Assembly (NCBI GenBank): GCA_038363925.1
Contig: JAQQWL010000009.1
Location: 1,612,001-1,676,000 of the forward strand
Source of the DNA: Apiospora phragmitis
Lineage: Eukaryota > Ascomycota > Sordariomycetes > Amphisphaeriales > Apiosporaceae
DNA: 64,000 bases
Direction: 5' to 3'
Shown piece after piece: positions 36,870 through 49,398 of this stretch. Both the position numbers and the translations under genes were made by a program. The notes under the pieces were generated by a model, which saw nothing but the letters and a program-made list of their open reading frames with translations, was not told the origin of the DNA and ran no database searches. The first letter of the stretch is position 1. Each line of letters opens with the position of its first letter.

Positions 36870-38583
36870 ACGTAGTTTATTACTAAGTCGGCCACTCTTT
36901 TTTCTAACTTATATAATTAAACTTTAATACGTAATATTTTTATAATTCTAATGCCGATTTAATCGAAAAAAGATCGTATCGTTTTAATAATTTAAGCAAC
37001 GCGAGAAGCTTAGAATCGAATTAATTAAAGAGCTATTACGAAAATAAATAACGTTTCTCGAGTTATTTAAAGCGGCCAATTTTATAGTATTAAACCTTAA
37101 TACGAAATCCGATATTTATAATATAAATTAAATTTAATAAGAAAATGCTTTATAATCATATAATTAATTTAAATATTTAAAAACTACCTCTTAATATAAA
37201 TATTATAAGAGATATAATTAATCTCTTTTTAAAATAGCGCGGCGGCGACCGCGTTAATAAGTATTAAATTAACCGTTTTTTTAACCGTAACTTAAATTTT
37301 AAGACTTAAATAAGCCGTCGATATGATTATTAAAAGGCTTTTTATAAAAATATAAGTATTATTTCCGGTTAGTTCGCGTTAATCGCGAATATTAAAACTA
37401 AATATAATATTTTAAACGAAAATATATAAAATTTTAATAAAACCGGGTTTATAATAGGTATAATCGGATTAATATTTATTATCATACGCGCCGATCGTTA
37501 TAAAAAAGCGAAATCGATTTAGTTTAATAATCGGGAATAATTAATAATTATTAAATATATTGATTTATACAGCTAATATATTTCGTTATTCTTAATTATT
37601 TAAAATTAATATTACCTCGTAAACTAGTTTCGTAAATACGATTTACCGTGTAATTAAATAATTAAATAGATTTTTAACGGTTAAATTAATAACTAAACGA
37701 GTTTAAATTATATTCGATATTTTAATAAATATATTAAAGCGCGTACGAAAAGCTTTTATTACCTTATAATTTTAAATAGTTATAAAAGTTATATTTCGGC
37801 CGAATTTAAAGAATATTATAAAAATAACAATATTATTACGCTTAATATACCTTTTTATTTTTTTACTTATTTTAACTTTTAAATATAATATTTTATTCGT
37901 TATTAAAGCGTATTTATTCGAAAAGAAATCGAGTTATTTATTAAAATATTAATAAATTATATTATAAAGTTAAAGTTTTTTATAAATTTTATAAAAATTA
38001 ATATTAAATTAAAATTTAATATATTTCGTTTAATATTTTATTATTTAAACGAAATAATTAATAAGTTAAACGTTTATATTTAGCTTATCGCGTTTAAGGA
38101 CGATTAATACCTATAACTTTTAAATATTATTTAATGTTTAATAAATAGTTAAATACTTTATTTTTATTAAAAATAAAGTCTTTATTTATTAAAAAAGCTT
38201 CTCGATATTAATTTTAAATATTATAAATTAAATATATACTTTATAAAAGGTTAATTTAATATTTTTTAAGCGCCGAAGAAATAAAAAATCGCGCGTTTAG
38301 TTTAAAAGAGCCCTTATTATATAAGAATTTTAAAAGCTATAAGACGAGAAAGTAAAAAAAAAGCGTTTAGTAATTAATAAATACGAAACGAGGGGTTCGT
38401 TAAAGCGGAGGGCGACCGGTAGAAGGCGTTATAATGTCTACGGCGAAATAAGTTATAATACGCGAATATAAAATTAAATAGCGAATTAAATAAAGAGTAA
38501 TTTTAATTAATCTATATAAAAGTGATAAGATATAAAAAAAGTAGCCGATTTAATAATATAGCCGACTTAGTAATAAACTACGT
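36870..38583 (+). mobile_element. Fot1/pogo-like DNA transposon, type B, copy 2 (RIP-inactivated)
   Basis: 1,714 bases flanked by TA (36868-36869 and 38584-38585), with near-perfect inverted termini ACGTAGTTTATTACTAAG. Plus-strand N-K-T-G-F at 37436-37450, then RADRYKKAKSI and N-R-E, match the Fot1 transposase block. Both acidic residues of D-E are altered exactly as G-to-A would do (GAT to AAT, GAA to AAA). It is about 160 bases shorter than copy 1, so it has internal deletions. Confidence 0.9.
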
Positions 38584-38605
38584 TATAGTTTTAAAGAATT
38601 ATTTA

Positions 38606-38816
38606 TATTAAATAGGCTTTCGTACGTACGTATAAATAAGTTCCGGGTTTAATCGAAATTATATTACTCTATTTTATTATTTATATCTATTTTTAATACG
38701 AGCTACGAAAAGTTTCGTATACCTCTTTTAATAAAATTAAAAAAGGGTTCGTACGCGCAAGTACGTAGCACCCCTTTTAAAATAATATAAAAAACTTTAA
38801 TTCCTATTATTTTAAT
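38606..38816 (-). repeat. Copia 2 3' LTR
   Basis: 211 bases, TATTAAATAGGC...TATTTTAATA. TSD ATTTA at 38601-38605. Confidence 0.9.
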
Positions 38817-41722
38817 ATTAGCAGTTTTTTATTTTAATAATAGAATTAGCCTATTCCCCCTTTTAGATACGGGCCTTCCCTTTCCGAGGGTCTCGTACGG
38901 ATGGGTTGCGCTAATCCGGTATTCGGTGCCTGCTTGAGCCGTATAAGTGATGCTGTACCTTCCTGACGTTGATTTTATTAAGTGATAGGTCCCCTTAACT
39001 AGTTATTCTAATTATCCGATAGTAGTAACGGTAATAGGGGAAGTTATTATATATTAACGTGTATTATTTCCCGCTATAAATTAAGAAGAACGGTTTAAAA
39101 GTAGTAATAATAATAAAGGTGCCGTCGTATATCGCGATACGTTATACTTTATCGAGAACGTGCGAGTCTAGCTTTTCGATATATACTTTTATATATACGG
39201 TAAAGCTGTTTATTAAGACTATTTATTCGAGGGCCTTATTTAGGGATACTTTAGTAAGGGCGTCTACCGGGTTATCCTTGCTATCGATATTATAGATTTA
39301 TAAGATCTCCTTTTTTATACGACTTTTAGAGGGATATAATATTAATTATAAGCTTTTTTTTATTTATTATACCTAGCTTAATTAGGTAGTTATAAAATGA
39401 TTTCGAATTTATATAAAGAGTTATTAGTATATTTTAGAATTTTAGGGTTTATACGATTTTTTTAAGCGTAATATTTAGCGCGATACCGTTATCTATATTA
39501 AAAGTCGTGCCGTATAGTTCGTTAATTAATACGTTTCGTGTAAATCTTTAATATTTAATTAAGCTTTAATAAATAATATTATTTTAAATTTTAAACTAGT
39601 TTTTTATACGATTTATCTCTTAGTTTAATAAGATCAAGTATTTAAGTTAAGAAGTTAAGTCCTTATTATTTATAAATAAGCCGTTAATAAAGATATATAT
39701 TTTTATATAATAAAAGTTAAGCGGAATATATTTTAAGCCTCGTATCGAGTTTTAAATTTATTAATTAATACGCTCGTTTAAGCTCTTAATATTTTTAATT
39801 TATAAGGCTTATATTTAAACGGCGATGAATAAGTTATACGTTATTTTTAATTAATAAATAAACGTTAAGTATGTTTTTTTTATACGTTAAGAAATATATT
39901 ATTAGTTTTTATTAATAGTTTTCGGGTCGATAAGTTTTAATTAATTAATTTTATTTTTTTATTCGAAAAAATATTATATAATTTTAATCGAATCTTATTT
40001 TCGTTAAACTCGATCGGCGTATTTTCGGTTAGGATATTTTTTAATTTTATACGAAATTCTTTTTTTTTTAGCTTTTCTTCCTCTTTTTAAGAAAAAAGGG
40101 TTATAATAAAGCTAAACGTATTATTAGTTTATATTATTATAATATTAAAAATATCCGGTTTATTCGTAATAAATAATAAATAGGTATTATATATTAATAT
40201 TATTATTTTTAAATTTTATACGTAATAATTATAATACGTTTTAAATTAGTAAAGTTTCAATTCTATTAATCCGTATAGGGGTAATACGATTTAAAATAGC
40301 GTTCTTTTTAAATACTTATTTTTAAACTTTATTAATAAACGTATATAAATTAATCGGTTTAATTTATTATATAATTAAATATACGCCTATATAGTATCGC
40401 GTAGCTCGCCTCGTATATTAAAGTTTCGGATTAGGGTCGGTCTAAAGGTTAAAAAGACTTTTTAATTTATCCGCTAAATTATCGGTAATTAAATTAAAAT
40501 AATCTCTTTTTTTTATATCTTTATAGCCTTATATTATAAGCGTAAATTTCTTATATAACTTCGTAGTTTTACTTTTAATTTTTTATATTAGCCGGGTTTT
40601 AAAGATCCTCGGCCGATATACTTACTCGGGTCGAATTAAATAAATTCGAAAACTTTTTATACGACGAGGTTATTAATCTCCTTTATGTCGGACTTTTAGA
40701 ACGGATATTTAGACGAGGTAATAACCCCGTCTTATCGGAGCTTTACCGCTAGGTCGTAATTCTCCTATTCTTTTTAAGTAAGGAATACGGCGGCTCGAGC
40801 GTTTCGAAATAAGTATCTTCTCGGTCGTCCCTGGCTACGGCGTACCGGAGCTACCGTAACTTCTTCGACTATCGGTTCGATATTTAGGGTATCTGCCGCC
40901 TGTTCCGGATCTACTTATAATTCCGGTTAGTCGTATAGTTTTCCGGCTTCTTCTTAATAATACGACTTGATTTAAATTATTCGAAAGGCTTTTAGGCCGT
41001 TTAAAGTATTTATTCGAATTATACGATTTTTAATAGCTACTATTTTATATAGTTTAATTTATCTTTTTTTTTCTCGCTAAACTAAGACTTCGCTTTAAAA
41101 CGAGAGTATTAAAATATTATAAATAGCCGGTCTATTCCGGGTATTTAGAGCTCGGTAAATCTTAACGTCCGCACGTATTTTTTAGAGTATCTTTATTATT
41201 TTCCGTACTGCTTTTCCTCGTGCTTAGATTTCTAATAATAGTAGTGAGTTCTCGTCGATATAGGGGTATATTCCGAATACGAGCAGGGTAAGTATTAAGT
41301 TATTAAGGCTAGTTATATTATTTAATATTTTAATTATTATTTAAAATATTATTTTAACATTTATATAATAACCGAGATCTTTTTATAAAATATTAAAAGT
41401 TTTATATAATAAAATATATATTTGTTCGATTTTATTTATTATTTAATAAGTTTCGATAAATATTTATTTATAAGTAATTCTTATTATTTATATATAATTT
41501 CGAAACTTTTTTTAAAAATATATACCCGGATTATACGAGATATAATTAAAAGGTTCTTAATATATATATATTTAATATTTATAAAGGGTATTTTAAATAT
41601 TTTATACGTCAAATAAATATAAAAATATAATTATTTAAAAAGATATATTCGTATTAATTATATAAAATACGTTTTATTTGTTAATATAAACGTTATTTAT
41701 AATAATTTCGTAATTAAACTTA

Positions 41723-43579
41723 ATATATCTTATAAATAAATATCCTATATAAGCGAATGTCTTATTCTTTTATACCCTTTTTAATAAAATATAAGTTAAT
41801 TTTACTACAACGTATTTAATATATTAAAATTAATCGGAATACTTATCTCTAAATACTTCTATATTATTTTAATAAGTACGCGTATTATGCCCGGGCTTTT
41901 TATAAATTCTATAGCGTTATAAATATGTTCTAAACGTCTTTATACGACTACTCCTCCAACGCGATTTATTTTATAATTATTTATTAATATCTTTTTAAAA
42001 CTATAAGTTTTTTTAATTTATATACGAAATAATCCTCTATTTTATAGCCGTTTCTTTTTTCGTATAGCGGCGCGGCTAAGTATTTTATTTATTTTTCAAA
42101 GTATCGCGTTCTTACTTTTTAAAAGAGTAACTCGGTATATAATATATATTATAACTTTTACGATCTAATTAAAACTAATTAAAATAAATATTAAAAAATT
42201 ATTTTAATACCGTACAATACGGTTTTAAACGTATTTAATTTAAAATTAAGTTTTAATTAAATTATTTAAAGTTTTTAATTCTTAAGGAATAAATAGGTTA
42301 AAAAATATTCTTAAAGGTATTAAAGTACGTAGTTTTATATTTAACTATAAAATAATATATTCCGGATTATATAAAACGAGTCCTATTTTTTAAAAGCCTC
42401 CTCATATATTCGAAACGATAAAAATCGCCTGGAACGCTTTTAAAAACATTAATAAGAAGTCTTTTTTTAAGATATAAATAATATACACCCGTATAAAATA
42501 TTTAATTTCTTTCTTATACGTTTTTTTTAATATATAAAAATAATTAATATTAAAAGGTTAAAGTTTATATAATAAATAAAAAAGTATATAAAGTATAATA
42601 ATCGAGTTCTTTTTATAATAAAGCTCGAAAGTTATCGAGTAATAATTTTTGTAGCCGTTTAAAACTAAGAGGCGATAACGATTTTTTATACGAGACTTAA
42701 TATATTAATTAAAATATTAAATCTAGTCCTCGCCTTTTTTATTTATAGTTTAATTATTTTTAATAATTACGATTACTTAATTCTTTAATAATAAGCTATT
42801 TTTATATTAAAAAAAGAGGTACGTTTTCCCGGTAAAAATAATATATAAAGGAATAATATAACCGTGTAATTTAACGCTTTAAATAATTATAACTTATTCT
42901 TAATTCTTTTACTATATTACCTTAAGCTTTCCGTATTAATCGAAAGTGGTTATAATTATTTTAAACGAGATTTAGCTTATAAAAAACCGGTCTCGTTAAA
43001 ATTATAAATATCCTCCTTTTAGATCCCGTATTTATAAATTATATTCCGTATAATAATAAATTATACGTAATACACGTCGGGATCTTTATAAAAGACTTTT
43101 TAATAATCGATTTTTCAATTAAAACGTATCTAAAGGTCTAATTGTCGTCGTATAAAATTAGAGGCTTAATTAACGCCGACGCGTCCCGCGTTACATAAGC
43201 TAAATAATCGATTCGCTATATTTTTTATACTATTTAGCCGGGGAAAAAACGATTACGTATTTAAATTAATAATATATTAAATAATCGCATTTTTTTCGAA
43301 ATTTAAAAGCTTTTAAGAATTCGTAAATATTTCGCGTCGTATAGGTTAATTATTTCGTCTACGTTATAAGGTTTTTAATAGGACGTAATAAATTAATACA
43401 ACTTTTCGTACGTTTAAAATTAAATCTTTTTAAAACGCTTAAAGCGCTAGAATTATATTACTCTTTTTAAAGTTGTAGCATTTTCGAACGTAAAAAAATA
43501 TAAAAAAAGGTTAAGGCTATAAAGAAATTTATAAAAGTGGGACATTCGCTTATATGGGACATTCGCTTATAGGATACGT
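41723..43579 (-). mobile_element. Fot1/pogo-like DNA transposon, type A, copy 3, nested in Copia 2 integrase
   Basis: 1,857 bases between TA dinucleotides (41721-41722 and 43580-43581). It is homologous to the copies at 10,855 and 29,548. The right terminus is intact (GGATACGT); the left is RIP-altered. It splits the Copia integrase remnant at the position of the FNYE motif. Confidence 0.88.
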
Positions 43580-44214
43580 TATATTTATTTTATAATAAGA
43601 ATTTAAATCTTTATAGCGCCGGATTATACGCTTAATATTAAGAGTAGAATTTCTAGATTTTATCGAGAATAGCAGGGTCGACGTCGTTATAGCCGGCGTT
43701 TTTTAAAAGAATATAGAGCTTTTTTATAAGGGTGTTTAAAACGTTAATAAAGGTATTAAAGAACGGGTATCCCTATTTCTTAATTATAAGGAGTATTTCG
43801 CCGTTTTTTTATATAATAAAATTAAAGATATTATTATAATACGTTTTAAGCTAGTCGGCGTTATATAATAAAAATAAAAAAAGGTTATAATATTTAAAAT
43901 ATAATACTTAATTATTTTTAATAAGTTTTATATATTAATTATTCTAATTAATAAAATAGGCTTTAAGCTTCCGAACTTAATCTCGACGCTTTTCGAGGTT
44001 TAATCGATTCGTACGTCTAGGTTCTCTCGTATGTAAGCCTCTACCTGAGGCTTTCCGACTGTTAAAAACAAGGCGGCGCCGGTATTTTAAAGCTCTCCTT
44101 AATAAGTCTAGCTATACGGGCTGTTAAGGTTAAATTAGTCGGCCCGTACGGTAGCTTCCAAGTAGATATCCTTATTAGTAAGCCGGTGGTAAAACGCGGC
44201 GTTTATTAAATAAA

Positions 44215-44394
44215 TGTGAAAGTGCATCGATCCCTAGGTATTGGCAGTATGCAGGTGTGATAGAACAAAGCTAACGCTTGTCCCGTATGTATTCTCTACG
44301 GGAATGTGGGATACTATAAGGAAACTGGAAGGAGAGGGGCCCGGGAGCTATGGGACGCACGGATGCTTCCTCTGTCCTGTTACAATAAATAATA
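44215..44394 (+). mobile_element. Unmutated 180-base solo LTR of another family, TSD ATAAA
   Basis: Starts TGTGAAAGTGC and ends CTGTTACA (TG...CA). It is flanked by ATAAA at 44210-44214 and 44395-44399. Unlike everything around it, it contains normal CA and TG frequencies. Comparison with the same region of Copia 1 (minus-strand reading near 32,640-32,700) shows an uninterrupted site, so this is an insertion after the RIP episode or one that escaped it. Confidence 0.85.
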
Positions 44395-46465
44395 CATTGT
44401 CGTACGTTTTCCGGATTAAGGTAGTCGTACTCCTTTTCGTCGTTTTTTAGCTCCTTTTTTTTCCTTTCCTAGTTTCGAACGAAATCCTCGTATTCGTCTT
44501 AGGTAAAAAGTTTTTATTTAACGTTATTACACGCTTAAAAGTATTAGGTTATTATATAAGTTCGTTTTTTAACTAGGTAATTTATTTATTAATAGCCTTA
44601 CTTATAGTAGATTCGGTAAATTCCTTATTCGAAGTACCGATTCTTATACGATAACTTAGTTCGAAACATGTTTATAAGTCGTTAATTTCTATCCTATTCT
44701 AGTGGTCGGCTGTTATATAATAATCTATTATTATAAACTAGTTAGTTTCCTTTCGTACAGTTATTTATAAACCGTTTATTAATTAAGTACGTATTTATAG
44801 CCGGGTTTCGATATAGTTCTTTCGTTAAATATCGTTCTAATAACTTTTAGTCCGTTATTATATTTAACGATACGCGAAGGTTTAAAAATAACGTTTTAAT
44901 ATTAGCTTTTAATTAATAAAAGCCGGTATAAGCTCCTGAACTCCTCGATAAGCTCGTATAATTAAGGTATAGAGAGCGATCTCTTTTTTAAATCCCTTTC
45001 CAAGGGCTCGTTATACGAATTAGAGTTTATTTAACAGGATGTTTAAAACCTCGATAAATTACTTCTCGGCGTTTTTATTTTTTATTTATACGAAAACAGT
45101 TATCGTTTAATCCGTAAAATATTATACGTAGTTTATTATTATATTAAAGTACGAATTTATAAGGTGGTATATCTCGTTTTATTTCTTTTCGAGTCCGATG
45201 TAATTAAGATAAAATACCTCCGTATAACCGGAAAGAATATCCGGAAAGATTATATAATACTAGTTTTTTAATATATCTAGCCGTCGGTATATTTTAATAA
45301 ATATCTATACTTTATTATAAAAGATATTATACGGCTTGCCGGTATAGTTTTTTTCTTTCTTTTATACCTTTAAAAAGGTAACGACCTTGTTCTAATCGAT
45401 TTTACCGTTATAAATAACTTAACTTAAAAAGATATCGTACTTTATAATATATATTAAACTAGATAATTATACGGTCTAATCCGGTGTACCGGAGTTAAAG
45501 AAAAAAAAAGGACGATATCTTACGACGTTTAAATATTTATAAATCTAAGGTTAAACGTCGGGCTTAAAGTATCCCGTAATATCGCGAACGATTACTTTAT
45601 ATAGAGACCGGGTATCTCTCGTTTAGGCGGCGGTTATTCGATTATTTATTCTCGGGAAGAGTATAGAATATCCTCTTTTCGGGTTTCCGAAGTCGGTTCT
45701 ATCGGTCGGTCTTATTAGTACATAAGAGCGGCCGGTAATATTAAGCTTATAAGCTTAGCTTTAAAAGATCCGTTCGTTAGTATATCGATTCCGTATTTTT
45801 TAAAGTAATTAAAAAACTCTTTTTAAAACGTACGATTAATTTAATTAAACTAGTGCTTAATCTATTTATCGAACTCGGTAATAAACGATTTTTAAAGGGA
45901 GGTCTTTTTTATTTTTAATATATAGTATTTTAAAAAGTATTATACGAGGTACGTCGTAAATAGTTTAGGTATTATTTTTTTAAAAAGTATATTTAAAAGT
46001 TCGAGTTTTTAAAAAGCGAGGTTAACGTTTTTTTTTAAAACTATTAAAAAAATCTCGATATTTTAAAAAACTTTTTTATATATAAATAGTTTAGAGTTTA
46101 AAGTTATTAATTTATTTAAGTTCGATATATTTAAGCTTAGTCTCGATTCGTCGATTATAATTAATTTTATTTTAATAAGGGTTATTATTTTATAAATTAT
46201 ACGATAAGGATATTTAAATATATAATTATATATAGTTTAATTAGTTTCGCGTATAATTCGAAACCTAGTTTCCTTCTTATAATATATACTCGGAAAAAGG
46301 GGTTCCTCCTCGTACGGTTAATTTAGTTCGGCTTTTCCTTCGAATCTTTAATAGGCGGAAATTCTCGAGGCTTTTTAACACGGTCGCCTTTATATCGGTA
46401 AGAGTGTAAAACCGTTTCTTTATTCTTACTAATTTATAATTATTTTATATAATTATTAATTAATA

Positions 46466-46675
46466 TTAAATAAGTTTTCGTACGTATATATAAATAAGTT
46501 CCGAGTTTAATCGAGGTTATATTACTATATTTTATTATTTATATCTATTTTTAATACGAGTTACGAGGGGTATCGTATACCCCCTCTTAATAAAATTAAA
46601 AAGGGGTTCGTACGCATAAGTACGTAGTACTTTTTTAAAGTAATATAAAAAACCTTAGTTCTTATTATTTTGATA
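46466..46675 (-). repeat. Copia 2 5' LTR
   Basis: 210 bases, followed by TSD ATTTA (46676-46680). Confidence 0.9.
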
Positions 46676-46680
46676 ATTTA

Positions 46681-47250
46681 TTATAAATAAATTATATTAT
46701 ATTTAATTTTTTAATATTTTTAATAAATACTACTTTTTAATAATATTAATATTAATTAAATACTTAATTTATATTTTATATAATTTAATTATACTTCTAT
46801 ATTTACGAGTTATTTATAAGTATCCTTAGCGATTTAAATTTACTGATTAGTAGCTTAGGTTACCTCGGGTCCGTAGGTGGGTACCTATAGCATAACCATA
46901 GGTTCCCTAGCCTCTTCGTTACCTTACTGGAATCCGCTGCTCACCATGCGTTGTGCGCTACTTGTGGCTCGGCTAAACACTTGTGGCTGGGTTGCATCAA
47001 TTGTTGATTGCTTTTCCTTGGGGGCGCAGGAACATGGTCCGATTTCCCCTCCCTTCCCCAACCCAAACATCCTCTCCTCCCACCATCAATTAATTATTCT
47101 TCACGCTTCTTCCGAAGGACTGCTTCGTGCTGATGCCAATTTGCGTGTTGCGGACACTGTCGCGGACTGTATTTCGATGGCACATTCTTCTTAATCCTCC
47201 AAGATGATATATCGGTCCACTTTTGTGCGACTTACAGCAACGACGCGGCA
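46681..47250. other. Right edge of RIP block and upstream region of next gene
   Basis: AT-rich, RIP-mutated sequence to about 46,860, then an abrupt return to normal composition. A plus-strand open frame at 46,877-47,194 has no recognisable features and is not called. Upstream exons of the next gene could lie here but were not demonstrable. Confidence 0.45.
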
Positions 47251-48501
47251 ATGGGGGCCGGTCCTGAGACAGTCACAACCGTCTTTCTGGAGGCTGCGCT
47301 TGCCCTATTGGCCGACGGGAGGGAAGAGGTACGCCCATCGGCCCGACGAGCCAGCGATCCCCGGCTCACAGGGTGATTAGGCAGACATCGCTTTGTCCAA
47401 GCTGTCGTCCGACCGTGCTAGTCTTGCTGCCACACTCGATTTAAAGCACATCGAGGTCCAAGCATGGAATCCTGTTGGGAAGCACGCTCTCGATGTTTTT
47501 GACCGGCTCCGTCTAGAGCCCGAGGACGACCAAGTCATCCCCAACGCCATCATATGTCTACAGGCCTACAAACATTCGATTGAAGTCCTCTCTGTTGAAC
47601 GTGCCAAGGCTACCATTGCGCGTGACGAAGCAGGTAGTAGGGTGGTGCAGTGGTTTGAAACGAAGGGTATTAACCGACAGATGAAATCAAATCATCCAGA
47701 AAATAGGTACGGGTTGCTACTCTCCTCATTTGAAGAACAGCTGCTTACCCAAGCGATAGGACGCTCCTCGGGCTCATAAGCGATATCCTCATCGGCGCTG
47801 ATCGCCTGCAGACAATGGAGTCGTGGTTGTGCAAGAAACACAAAGCCCCCAAAGCAGTCCCCGGCAGCCCCTCATTTAATAGGAAAATTCCATGGAAAGG
47901 CTATTTATACTCGGCCATGCTTCCCTCGCTCGCATGGTGGAACCCGAGCGGTGCTATGGACGACGCTTTAAATTACTTTAGCAAGACAGCGGAGTATATG
48001 GTCAACCGACACTACATTTCACACGCGTATCCCCTCATTGCCATCGTAAAAATCATGACTGACCCCCACAAGCTCTGTTTGGACTCCGGGGGTTTCGATC
48101 GGTGCCTCGCCGTCGTGGAACGGATTGGACTTCTAACGCAGGACTTCTCTACTCAAATGCATCTTACATTAGCACACCTCAAGATTTGTCATCCCCTGCA
48201 TCCAGACCCCAGCCCTTGGTTAGACTTCCTGCGGGATATCGAACTGGATCCGCTCCATTCTAGTAGATTCTTCGCCCCAAAAGGCGAAAAGGTCAACCTG
48301 CACAAGTGATATCATTTTATGACCTGGAGGGTGATTGGGATCTTGACTCTTGAGGGTCGAGTTGCCGAAGTTCGATGGTTAATTCCCACCTTCGACAAAT
48401 TGTTCGGCCCGGAGTCTGCATACTGGAAGGAAGATGCACCATCTCCTGAGGTCCATCGACAGTGGTTAAAACAATGGCGGGTGAAGCACTTCCCTAGCTA
48501 A
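47251..48501 (+). CDS. Hypothetical protein, three exons, interrupted by an in-frame TGA
   Basis: I do not recognise the family. Exons 47251-47328, 47381-47706 and 47754-48501 are joined by GT..AG introns of 52 and 47 bases that keep one frame. The product begins MGAGPETVTTVFLEAALAL. It is soluble-looking, with no signal peptide or membrane segment. In exon 3 a TGA at 48307-48309 (after KVNLHK) stops translation at about 319 residues. The same frame then continues without stops for another 64 codons (MTWRVIGILTLEGRVAEVRW ... WRVKHFPS) to TAA/TAG-type termination at 48499-48501. TGG-to-TGA or CGA-to-TGA would explain it, and either is a RIP-type transition. The gene sits less than 0.6 kb from the RIP block. 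The start codon is provisional; it could be a decaying gene or simply a shorter protein. Confidence 0.55.
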
Positions 48502-49398
48502 AAAGGGCAGGAAAAGGGGGATACTAGTTGATGTGAAAACGGAGCTGGAATGATAGAACACACAAACGGCATGTAGTTACTCGTTAGCTTTGTTTCTTGA
48601 ACTTAGTTTGGTTTCACCAGGAATCGCACTTCGATTGTCTACGTCGTGGAGGTCCAACGATCAGACAGTTTCAAAAGTCCAGACGATGATGATGCGCACC
48701 GTGGCAGCCACTGAGCTACTTGGGCCCCATGAGTCTATTCCCACGCCAGGCGCCTGGGAAAATAGCACAATTCTAGAACCTGGGTCTCTTGTTTCGTTTG
48801 ATCTTATGACACGAACCCTCAGCCGCCAGGGTCCAGACCCCAGACCACCACTTTTCAGCGAGCATCCACCACAAAGCGTATCCCGACTCCGGACTTTCCC
48901 GAACCCAATCAGCTTGCGCATTCATTCGCGGTCGAAATGGGGCTAGGGTCCAGACCAGATCTTGGTTATCGACTCGTCCTGTGATTCAGTCGGATCAACG
49001 AGCCTAGAGTCCTGTCAAATGTCAAACTCGGGGGAAAGTTATCTCGATCTGTTCTAGGCCCTCACCGGTTGACGACACCGTCTGTGCCTTGGTATTAGTT
49101 GGTGAAGCAGCATCATCGAGTGTGTATTTCTCCTCTGCTGGATCGGAAAAGCATCGTATCGATCGTCAGAGAACTACTCTGTTGTCGAATCGGTCGAGGT
49201 CTCCTCCGTCTCGCTCCCAGTAGATATAATTTATATACCCCGCTTACATGAGCCCAGCCTGTACAAACAAGTCTCCCAATTCGCATCTTGCCATTAATTA
49301 CTCGAAGTGAACCCCGACGAGAAACACCTGCCTTCGCCGCCTCTCAACTGTATTAAGGAAGAGCCCCCAAGCATCAACCCACCTTCCTCGAACGAAAC
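48502..49398. other. Intergenic region with promoter of the small secreted protein gene
   Basis: No supported gene. A plus-strand frame at 48,590-48,946 lacks an ATG start and looks accidental. A TATA-like stretch lies at 49,231-49,237. Confidence 0.5.
49231..49237 (+). promoter_or_regulatory. TATA box candidate
   Basis: TTATATA followed by CCCCGC, about 160 bases before the ATG at 49399. The downstream C/T- and A-rich leader fits a fungal core promoter. Confidence 0.4.

Larger units (their letters stand above)
38606..46675 (-). mobile_element. Full-length Copia LTR retrotransposon 2, RIP-inactivated, with two nested insertions
   Basis: LTRs at 38,606-38,816 and 46,466-46,675 with TSD ATTTA on both sides. 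Coding is on the minus strand. An RNase H C-terminal remnant N-P-V-D-A-L-T-K lies at about 39,250-39,273. The integrase core near 41,640-41,720 is interrupted by a type A Fot1-like element. A small solo LTR sits at 44,215-44,394. Net internal length is about 6.0 kb. The zone 38,860-39,060 before the 3' LTR is less mutated. Confidence 0.92.
10800..46860. repeat. 36-kb RIP-mutated AT-rich transposon block
   Basis: Composition is dominated by A and T. The dinucleotides CA and TG are nearly absent, whereas CG, TA, AA and TT are common. This is the result expected from RIP (CpA to TpA on both strands) followed by no loss of CpG. Frames are shattered by stops, yet transposase, integrase and reverse-transcriptase remnants are still readable with G-to-A and C-to-T changes. 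Individual elements are listed separately. No host gene was found inside. Confidence 0.93.

Noticed and set aside
41422..41616. Open frame inside Copia 2 on the plus strand
   Set aside because: Opposite to the coding strand; composition is only AT-rich codons.
44241..44450. 69-codon frame over the unmutated island
   Set aside because: The island is explained as a solo LTR with TG...CA ends and a TSD, and the frame runs out into RIP-mutated Copia sequence.
10800..46860. AT-rich block as a mitochondrial insertion or centromere
   Set aside because: No mitochondrial gene remnants were seen. Content is explained by identifiable nuclear transposons with TSDs and RIP; centromere identity cannot be judged from sequence alone.
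46877..47194. 105-codon plus-strand frame at the right edge of the RIP block
   Set aside because: No domain, signal peptide or good continuation; could include upstream exons of the next gene but no splice path was convincing.
48590..48946. 118-codon plus-strand frame
   Set aside because: No ATG start and no recognisable features.
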